A stretch of 64,000 nt of DNA from Burkholderiales bacterium (lineage in GTDB: Bacteria; Pseudomonadota; Gammaproteobacteria; Burkholderiales; Burkholderiaceae_C): contig JACRPO010000008.1 of assembly GCA_016223165.1 (NCBI GenBank), forward strand, positions 1-64,000, read 5' to 3'. Positions 58,302 through 64,000 of this stretch are shown here, piece after piece (position 1 is the stretch's first letter; every line of letters starts with the position of its first letter). Below the pieces are notes generated by a model. It had not been told where the DNA came from, made no database searches, and saw only the letters and a list, made by a program, of their open reading frames with translations. The position numbers were made by a program, and so were the translations under genes.

Positions 58302-59795
58302 CTACTGCTTCTCCGAGGGCAGCTTGGAAACCAGGCGCAGCGACACCGTCAGCCCTTCGAGCTGGTAGTGCGGCTTGAGCATGAACTTCGAGCGGTAGTA
58401 GCCGGGATTGGACGGGTCGGCCTCCACGGTGACCTCGGCCGCAGCGAGCGGCTTGGAGGCCTTCGTCACGTCGGACGAGTTGGCGGGGTCGCCGTCGACG
58501 TAGTTCATGATCCAGTTGTTGAGGTACTTCTCCATCGCGCCGCGGTCCTTGAAGCTGCCGATCTTGTCGCGCACGATGCACTTGAGGTAATGCGCGAAGC
58601 GGCAGCAGGCAAAGAGGTAGGGCAGGCGCGCGGCGAGGTTGGCGTTGGCGGTGGCGTCGGCGTCGTCGTACTCGAAGGGCTTCTGCGCCGACTGCGCGCC
58701 GATGAAGGCCGCGAAGTCGCTGTTCTTGCGGTGCACGAGCGGCATGAAGCCGTTCTTGGCCAGTTCGGCCTCGCGCCGGTCGGAGATGGCGATCTCGGTC
58801 GGGCACTTCATGTCCACGCCGCCGTCATCGGTGGGGAAGGTGTGCGCGGGCAGGCCCTCGACCGCGCCGCCGGATTCGACGCCGCGGATGCTCGTGCCCC
58901 AGCCGTAGAGCTTGTAGCTGCGGTTGATGTTGACCGCCATCGCGTAGGCCGAGTTGGCCCAGGTGTACTTGCTGTGGTCGCCGCCGCCGGTTTCTTCCTC
59001 GAAGTTGAAGGCCTCCACCGGGTTCGTCTTGGCGCCGTAGGGCAGGCGCGACAGGAAGCGCGGCATCGTGAGGCCGAGGTAGCGTGCGTCTTCCGATTCG
59101 CGCAGCGAGCGCCAGGCGGCATATTCGGGCGTCGTGAAGATCTTGGTCAGGTCGCGCGGGTTGGCCAATTCCTGCCACGAGCCCATCTGCATCGTCGTCG
59201 GCGCACCGGCGCTGATGAACGGCGCGTGCGAGGCGGCGGCGATCTTGCTCATCTCGCCGAGGATCTCGACATCGGGTGCCGAGTGGTCGAAGTAGAAATC
59301 GCCGACCAGGCAGCCGAACGGGTGGCCGCCGAACTGGTCGTACTCTTCCGTGTAGACCTTCTTGAAGACCGGGCTCTGGTCCCAGGCCGTGCCCTTGAAG
59401 CGCTTGAGCGTCTTGCCCAACTCGCTCTTGGAGACGTTGAGGACCTTGATCTTCAGCATCTCGTCGGTCTCGGTGTTGTTGACGAGATAGTGCAGGCCGC
59501 GCCAGGCGCTCTCGAGCTGCTGGAAGTCGGCGTGGTGCAGGATCGCGTTGACCTGCTCCGAGAGCTTCTTGTCGATCTCGGCGATCATGGCCTCGATCGA
59601 GACGACGACATCGCTGCCGATCAGCTTGGTGTTGGCCAGCGCCTGCTGCGCCAGCGTGAGCACGGCGGACTCGACCGCCGATTTCGCCTCGTCGCTCTTT
59701 GGCTTGAATTCCTTGTTCAGCAGCGCGGAAAGGTCGCTGCCTTCATAGGCGACGCCTTGCAGGGCCTGCGTGGTCTGGGACGTTTGGTCAGCCAT
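58302..59795 (-). CDS. tssC: T6SS sheath large subunit TssC
   Basis: The protein has 497 residues with the TssC/VipB signatures LESAWRGLHYLVNNTETDEMLKI, YDQFGGHPFGCLVGDFYFDHS, LGEMSKIAAASHAPFISAG and the C-terminal CCRFAHYLKCIVRDKIGSF. TssC and TssB form the contractile sheath. It is 53 nt after tssB. Confidence 0.97.
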   Translation of the reverse strand: MADQTSQTTQALQGVAYEGSDLSALLNKEFKPKSDEAKSAVESAVLTLAQQALANTKLIGSDVVVSIEAMIAEIDKKLSEQVNAILHHADFQQLESAWRGLHYLVNNTETDEMLKIKVLNVSKSELGKTLKRFKGTAWDQSPVFKKVYTEEYDQFGGHPFGCLVGDFYFDHSAPDVEILGEMSKIAAASHAPFISAGAPTTMQMGSWQELANPRDLTKIFTTPEYAAWRSLRESEDARYLGLTMPRFLSRLPYGAKTNPVEAFNFEEETGGGDHSKYTWANSAYAMAVNINRSYKLYGWGTSIRGVESGGAVEGLPAHTFPTDDGGVDMKCPTEIAISDRREAELAKNGFMPLVHRKNSDFAAFIGAQSAQKPFEYDDADATANANLAARLPYLFACCRFAHYLKCIVRDKIGSFKDRGAMEKYLNNWIMNYVDGDPANSSDVTKASKPLAAAEVTVEADPSNPGYYRSKFMLKPHYQLEGLTVSLRLVSKLPSEKQ

Positions 59796-59848
59796 GGCGG
59801 TTCACTCGCTTGCTAAATGGGTTCGGGTCGCGGCCTGCGTGGTTGTGC

Positions 59849-60370
59849 TCAGGCGGCCTTGTCGCCCGTCTTGTCGCTTTCAGGCGCCTTCGCCGCGGCG
59901 AGCGCCTTCAGCAGCGCCTCGTCCTTGACGACCTTGGCGATGAGCTCCTCGGCGCCGGTCTTGCCGTCCATGTAGGTGACGAGATTGGCCAGCTGCTGGC
60001 GCGCCTCGAGCATCTGCTTCAAGCCATCGACCTTGGCCGCCACGGCGGCGGGCGAAAAGTCTTCCATGCTCTCGAACGTGAGATCGACGGCGATGTTGCC
60101 CTCGCCGGTGAGCTTGTTGGGCACCTGGAAGGCCACGCGCGGCTTCATCGCCTTCATGCGCGCGTCGAAGTTGTCGACGTCGAACTCGAGGAACTTGCGG
60201 TCGGCCACCGGCGGCGGCGGCTCGTTGCTCTTGCCCGAGAGGTCGCTCATCACGCCCATCACGAAAGGCAGCTGCACCTTCTTCTCGGCGCCGTAGAGCT
60301 CGACGTCGTACTCGATCTGCACGCGCGGCGCTCGGTTGCGGGCGATGAATTTCTGGCTGCTGGTGGCCAT
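59849..60370 (-). CDS. tssB: T6SS sheath small subunit TssB
   Basis: The protein has 173 residues with SSQKFIARNRAPRVQIEYDVELYGAEKKVQLPFVMGVMSDLSG and FLEFDVDNFDARMKAMKPR, typical of TssB/VipA. It interlocks with TssC in the sheath and its N-terminal helix is the usual ClpV or TagJ binding site. It lies 63 nt after tssA. Confidence 0.97.
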   Translation of the reverse strand: MATSSQKFIARNRAPRVQIEYDVELYGAEKKVQLPFVMGVMSDLSGKSNEPPPPVADRKFLEFDVDNFDARMKAMKPRVAFQVPNKLTGEGNIAVDLTFESMEDFSPAAVAAKVDGLKQMLEARQQLANLVTYMDGKTGAEELIAKVVKDEALLKALAAAKAPESDKTGDKAA

Positions 60371-60433
60371 GGGTGGGCTCCTTCGGTGGGTCGGGCGGTT
60401 CGTGGAGTGTCGAGCTCGGGGCGGGCAAGCCCC

Positions 60434-61477
60434 TCAGCTCTCTTCGCGCGGGCCGGCGATGGTCTCGACCTGGTCGAGGCCGGCGCTGGCCATGTCGCGG
60501 ATGATCTCGATGAAGCTCATGTTCATCAGGCGCTGCGCCCGGCGGATGAGCAGCGGCGCGGGATTGCTGGGCTCGTTCTGCTCGATCCAGACGGCGATGC
60601 GCTCGAGCTCGCGCGCGGCATCGGCGCGCGTGCGCAGTGCTCCGCCGGCCGCGCCGCGGCCGGCGCGGGCGCCACCGCTCTCGGACGCGCCGCCTTCGGC
60701 ATCGCCGCCGGCGGACTCGCTGCCCTCGTTGTCGGCGCCGCTGCCTTGCAGCTTGGCTACGGCATCGCCGCCCGCCTTCAACAGGCGCACGAGCGGGCCG
60801 CCATCGGGCGCGCGCATGCCGACGGCCGACTGCACGGTGTCGGTGATCGACTTCGCCGTCGCCGCGGCGGCGCTGAGCGTATCGGCCACCGCCGGGTGCT
60901 TCTCGATCAGCGCCTGCAGGCCTTCGAGCACGCCGGCCTCGGTGGGCAGCACTTCGCCGTCGCGCGGGGCGTCGCGGCCGAGGCCGAGCTCGAGCTCGCG
61001 CAGCGTGAGGCCGCCGCGCACCGGCGCCACCGCCGCGGCGCGCAGGTCGGCCAGCGCGCCGTCGGCGGCGTAGAGCGGCAGCAGCGCATTGAGCCGCATC
61101 GTCGGGTCGTTGTCGTCGCTGGCGTCGAGCTGCGGGTGCAGGTGGTCCCAGTGCCGCTCGAGCAGGCCCCGCACGAGCCGCAGGCCCGGCAGCGCGCCCG
61201 CCAGGCCCTGGCCGCGCGCCCCGCAGCGCAGCAGCCACACGGCCACGCGCAGGTCGCGCGTACGTCCGGCGAGCGCGAGGGCGTGCTCGCGCACGGCCTG
61301 CCAGTCGGGGGGCTCGGCCGGGAAGACCTTGTCGCCGTACTGCCGCTCGGGGGTGCCGGCGCCGGCCTGTTCGAGCGCCTGGAAGACGGGGTCGTACTCG
61401 AGGTCCGGGCCGCACGGCGCGCTGTCGTCCAGCGGGGCGAGCAGGGTCTCGGGGTCGAACAGGTCGGTGGCGGGCAT
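60434..61477 (-). CDS. tssA: T6SS protein TssA (ImpA N-terminal family)
   Basis: The protein has 347 residues. The ImpA N-terminal domain has LLAPLDDSAPCGPDLEYDPVFQALEQA and LRVAVWLLRCGARGQGLAG. The middle is Ala/Gly-rich and the end has RADAARELERIAVWIEQNEPSNPAPLLIRRAQRLMNMSFIEIIRDM, typical of the short TssA class. TssA primes tube and sheath assembly at the baseplate. The ATG at 61477 is chosen; a GTG at 61501 is in frame and neither has a clear ribosome-binding site. Confidence 0.93.
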   Translation of the reverse strand: MPATDLFDPETLLAPLDDSAPCGPDLEYDPVFQALEQAGAGTPERQYGDKVFPAEPPDWQAVREHALALAGRTRDLRVAVWLLRCGARGQGLAGALPGLRLVRGLLERHWDHLHPQLDASDDNDPTMRLNALLPLYAADGALADLRAAAVAPVRGGLTLRELELGLGRDAPRDGEVLPTEAGVLEGLQALIEKHPAVADTLSAAAATAKSITDTVQSAVGMRAPDGGPLVRLLKAGGDAVAKLQGSGADNEGSESAGGDAEGGASESGGARAGRGAAGGALRTRADAARELERIAVWIEQNEPSNPAPLLIRRAQRLMNMSFIEIIRDMASAGLDQVETIAGPREES

Positions 61478-61586
61478 CGGTTCGTCGCAGGCGGTGGGCA
61501 CGGCGTGGCGGGCCGGCCCCGAAGACAGTGCGGCGACTCTAGAAGCGGGGCTGGCGGGCCACAGTGTCCGAAAGTCATCTGGACCG

Positions 61587-61616
61587 CCGGCCCTTCCCTA
61601 CGAGGGAGGAGGCCGG
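61587..61616. promoter_or_regulatory. Hairpin between the histidine kinase and tssA genes
   Basis: CCGGCC (61587-61592) pairs with GGCCGG (61611-61616), and inside it TCCCT (61595-61599) pairs with AGGGA (61603-61607). No U-rich tail follows on the minus strand. It may be a weak terminator after the kinase gene or part of the tssA leader in the 155-nt gap. No convincing sigma54 or sigma70 promoter was found here. Confidence 0.35.
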
Positions 61617-61632
61617 GCCTGCCGCCCGCCGC

Positions 61633-63603
61633 CTACTGCAGCGCCGCGCGCATGGCCTCGAACAGCTGGCGCGGCTGCACCGGCTTGAAGAGCACCGGGT
61701 CGGTGCCCGCCACCACTTCGCGCAGTGCCTCGCCGGCCGTGTCGCCGGTGACGAGGATGGCCGGCACCTCGCGCCCGCACAGGCGGCGCACGCTCGCCAC
61801 CACCTCGCGCCCGCCGGCACCGCCGCCCAGGTGCAGGTCGGAGAGGATGAGGTCGACGCGGCCCTCCAGCGCACTCACGGCGCGCTCGGCCTGCACGGCG
61901 TCGGCGGCGGTCATCGCCTGGTAGCCCCACTCCTGCAGCAGCAGGCGCAGGCCCTCGCGGATCGGCTCCTCGTCGTCGACCACCAGCACCATCTGCGCCA
62001 CGTCCACGGACATCGGCAGCGTGTCGGCGGGCGCCACCTCCTCGTCCCAGCCGTCGAGCGTGCCCACCGGCACGCCGACACGAAAGAGCGTGCCGCGCCC
62101 CGGCACCGAGGCCACCTCGAGCCGGTGGCCGAGCAGGGCTGCCAGCCGCTTGACGATGGCCAGGCCCATGCCCAGGCCCTGGCTGCGGTCGCGTTCGCCG
62201 CGGCCGACCTGGAAGAACTCGTCGAAGATGCGCGGCAGGTCGGCCTGGGCGATGCCGCTGCCCGTGTCCCACACCTCGATGTTGATGTGCGTGCGCGTGC
62301 TGCGCGCCACCACCGCGATGCCGCCGTGCGTGGTGAAGCGCATGGCGTTGTGCACAAGGTTGCCGACGATGCGCTCGAGCAGCTGCGGGTCGCTCGTCAC
62401 CGACTTGCCGCCGGGCGAGAACCGCAGCGCCAGGCCGGCCAGCTCGGCCTGGCCGGCGTATTGCATGTGCAGGCGGCGGAAGATGTCGCGCAGCGGGAAG
62501 GTCTGCGAGCGCGGCGTGACGGCGTCGCCATCCAGGCGCGAGATGTCGAGCATGGCGTTGAACGATCGCTCCAGGCCGTCCACCGAGCGCATCAGGTTGC
62601 GCGCCAGCGCCTCGTCGGGCGAGGCGTGCAGCCGCTTGTGCAAGGTGGCCGCGAAGAGGCCGAGCGCGTGCACCGGCTGGCGCAGGTCGTGGCTGGCGAT
62701 GGCGAGGAAGCGGCTCTTGTCGGCATCGGCGCGCAGGGCCGCGTCGCGCGCCGTCTCGGCCTCGCGCAGGCGTGCGGCGTGCTCCAGGCTGAGCAGCATC
62801 TGGCGCCGCCAGCGCCGGCGCAGGTGCCAGCCTACGCCGAAGGCGAGCGCGCCGCCCCACAAGCCCGCCACCGCGAGCGCGGTCACCGAGCCGCCCGCCA
62901 CCGCCGGCGGGCCGGCGGCAAGCAGCGGCCGCAGCGCCAGCGCCGCCGCAAGGGGCGGCGCGAAGGCCACCGCGGCAGCGGCCGGAGCCGAGGGAGCGAC
63001 TGTCGCGCCCACCGCGGTGGCGAAGGCGGCCACCACCCACACCCATGTCGTCGCAGGCGCGGCGGCCGCGGCGTCCGACGGCATCAAGGCCACGGGCGCC
63101 GCCGCCAGCAGCGCCCCGGCACCGACCAGCACGGTCAGCAGCGGGCTCGAGGCGCCCGGGCGCCACCGCCGCCGGGGCCAGGCCAGCATCGCCAGGCCCA
63201 GGGCCGCGCACCCCGCCGCCCACAGCCACACCGCCGCGGAAGCCCAGGCGGGCGTGGCCACCGCGGCAAGCAGCGGCACGAGCACCAGCACGAGCCAGCC
63301 GACCACGTGCATCTGCTGGAAGGCGCTGCGCGCGGCGGCGGTGACGAGCACCAGGTGCCGCCGCGCGCGCAGCGAGTGCGAGGCATCCCTGCCCTTCGCC
63401 TCGGAGGCGCCTCGGCTCTCGACGGCGACGTACCGGCCCACCGCTGCGGGTGCTGCGGGCGGTGCGTGCGGTGCGGCCGGCGCGTGAGGAGCGACGGGCG
63501 GCGGCGGCGCTTCTCCGGGCGGCACCGAAGGCGGCTCGTTCGAAGCCAGGGTTGCCGGCCGGGGCGGCAAGGCGGCGGCGGCTTCGGCGAGTGGGCTGTC
63601 CAC
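61633..63603 (-). CDS. Hybrid sensor histidine kinase with receiver domain
   Basis: The protein has 656 residues. A Pro/Ala-rich cytosolic start is followed by about six hydrophobic segments (100-260) and the HisKA box SHDLRQPVHALGLF with His305. The HATPase follows (NLVHNAMRFTTHGG, WDTGSGIA, GLGMGLAIVKRLAALLGH), and a C-terminal receiver has LVVDDEEPI, phospho-acceptor Asp589 (LILSDLHLGGG) and the LFKPVQP lysine. The RQP-type H box and fused receiver are typical of Burkholderiales kinases paired with a NarL regulator, here 19 nt upstream. It starts with a GTG with a weak ribosome-binding site. It may control the T6SS. Confidence 0.9.
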   Translation of the reverse strand: MDSPLAEAAAALPPRPATLASNEPPSVPPGEAPPPPVAPHAPAAPHAPPAAPAAVGRYVAVESRGASEAKGRDASHSLRARRHLVLVTAAARSAFQQMHVVGWLVLVLVPLLAAVATPAWASAAVWLWAAGCAALGLAMLAWPRRRWRPGASSPLLTVLVGAGALLAAAPVALMPSDAAAAAPATTWVWVVAAFATAVGATVAPSAPAAAAVAFAPPLAAALALRPLLAAGPPAVAGGSVTALAVAGLWGGALAFGVGWHLRRRWRRQMLLSLEHAARLREAETARDAALRADADKSRFLAIASHDLRQPVHALGLFAATLHKRLHASPDEALARNLMRSVDGLERSFNAMLDISRLDGDAVTPRSQTFPLRDIFRRLHMQYAGQAELAGLALRFSPGGKSVTSDPQLLERIVGNLVHNAMRFTTHGGIAVVARSTRTHINIEVWDTGSGIAQADLPRIFDEFFQVGRGERDRSQGLGMGLAIVKRLAALLGHRLEVASVPGRGTLFRVGVPVGTLDGWDEEVAPADTLPMSVDVAQMVLVVDDEEPIREGLRLLLQEWGYQAMTAADAVQAERAVSALEGRVDLILSDLHLGGGAGGREVVASVRRLCGREVPAILVTGDTAGEALREVVAGTDPVLFKPVQPRQLFEAMRAALQ

Positions 63604-63622
63604 GAGGGCGGCCGGGGGTCGG

Positions 63623-64000
63623 TCAGCGGAACAGGCTGATCAGGTGCGAGCGCGACCGCACGTCCAGCGCCAGCAGCAGCGAGGAGACGTAGTTCTTCAC
63701 CGTGCCCAGCGACAGCTGCGTCGACTGGCTGATTTCCTGGTTGGTGCAGCCCGAGAGCACGAGCTCGAGGATCTCCAGGTGCCGCGGCCCGAGCTCGGCG
63801 ACGCGGTCGTACATGGCGGTGCGCGGCAGGCGCGGGAAGAGCGCCTGGGTCGAGGGCGTGTACGGCCCGGGCGGCACGCCGGGACTGCCGGGCGGCGCCA
63901 GCAGCGCGAGCAGCGTGTCGCGTGTCTCCGAGGTCATCCGCCCCTTGCCCAGGTAGGCCGCGGCACCGAGCGCGCGCGCCTGCCGGATGACGAACTCGTC
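63623..64000 (-). CDS. NarL/FixJ-type response regulator, C-terminal part (cut by window edge)
   Basis: 125 residues are visible. An ATG lies at 63937, but the frame stays open to the window end and the added residues (RALGAAAYLGKGR) match the end of a receiver domain, so the true start is outside. The C-terminal LuxR HTH has LGPRHLEILELVLSGCTNQEISQSTQLSLGTVKNYVSSLLLAL. It is the first of a two-gene two-component unit with the hybrid kinase, directly upstream of tssA on the same strand. Confidence 0.88.
   Translation of the reverse strand, partial: DEFVIRQARALGAAAYLGKGRMTSETRDTLLALLAPPGSPGVPPGPYTPSTQALFPRLPRTAMYDRVAELGPRHLEILELVLSGCTNQEISQSTQLSLGTVKNYVSSLLLALDVRSRSHLISLFR

Noticed and set aside
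61478..61632. Sigma54-type promoter before tssA
   Set aside because: A TGGCCCGC box exists on the minus strand, but the GC element at the required spacing is absent.

Overview
The window is high-GC (roughly 70% by eye) and carries the S10-spc-alpha ribosomal super-operon in an order and with sequences typical of Burkholderiales. A free-living betaproteobacterium of the Rubrivivax/Leptothrix/Ideonella/Roseateles type is the best guess. This is inference from protein flavour and from a repeat type; no rRNA gene is present.

Region 1 (1-15,920, + strand): the end of tuf, then rpsJ-rplC-rplD-rplW-rplB-rpsS-rplV-rpsC-rplP-rpmC-rpsQ, a peroxiredoxin, rplN-rplX-rplE-rpsN-rpsH-rplF-rplR-rpsE-rpmD-rplO-secY-infA-rpmJ-rpsM-rpsK-rpsD-rpoA-rplQ. 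Departures from the textbook layout are the Prx5-type peroxiredoxin between rpsQ and rplN, a good sigma70-like promoter that restarts transcription before rplN, hairpin-bearing gaps before rplC, rpsD and rpoA, a Lys/Ala-rich N-terminal extension on L5 and a long Gly/Pro-rich tail on S3.

Region 2 (16,080-23,993, + strand): the type VI secretion (T6SS) membrane-complex and baseplate-adaptor genes tssJ-tssK-tssL-tssM-tagF.

Region 3 (24,014-28,467, - strand): an apparent operon of an FHA protein (TagH/Fha), a PP2C phosphatase (PppA) and a LanC/LANCL-like protein with complete zinc ligands. No threonine kinase (PpkA) is visible here.

Region 4 (28,705-38,202): a SPOR-domain lipoprotein (-), then on the + strand a two-partner secretion pair. 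The pair is a TpsB transporter and a 1910-residue filamentous-haemagglutinin-type exoprotein whose C terminus is a caspase-like (C14) domain with its His/Cys dyad. A peptidoglycan-binding/HExxH metallopeptidase-like protein follows.

Region 5 (38,209-64,000, - strand): an unbroken run of 22 genes read right to left: NarL-type regulator (cut by the window edge), hybrid histidine kinase, tssA, tssB, tssC, hcp, a second hcp, tagJ, tssE, tssF, tssG, clpV (tssH), TPR-methyltransferase, papain-like protease, vgrG, DUF2169 adaptor, ketosynthase-like protein, DUF4150 PAAR-like protein, transglutaminase-like candidate effector, lipoprotein (candidate immunity), DUF6484 protein, TIGR02270 HEAT protein.

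Together regions 2, 3 and 5 encode all 13 core T6SS subunits plus a cargo-loading module, a candidate effector set and a phospho-signalling module. The most unusual items are the TPS-exported caspase, the LANCL-like enzyme inside the T6SS phospho-regulatory operon, the transglutaminase-like/lipoprotein pair, and a tandem palindromic repeat with a compensatory base change between tssF and tssG. No IS element, CRISPR array, tRNA or rRNA gene was seen.
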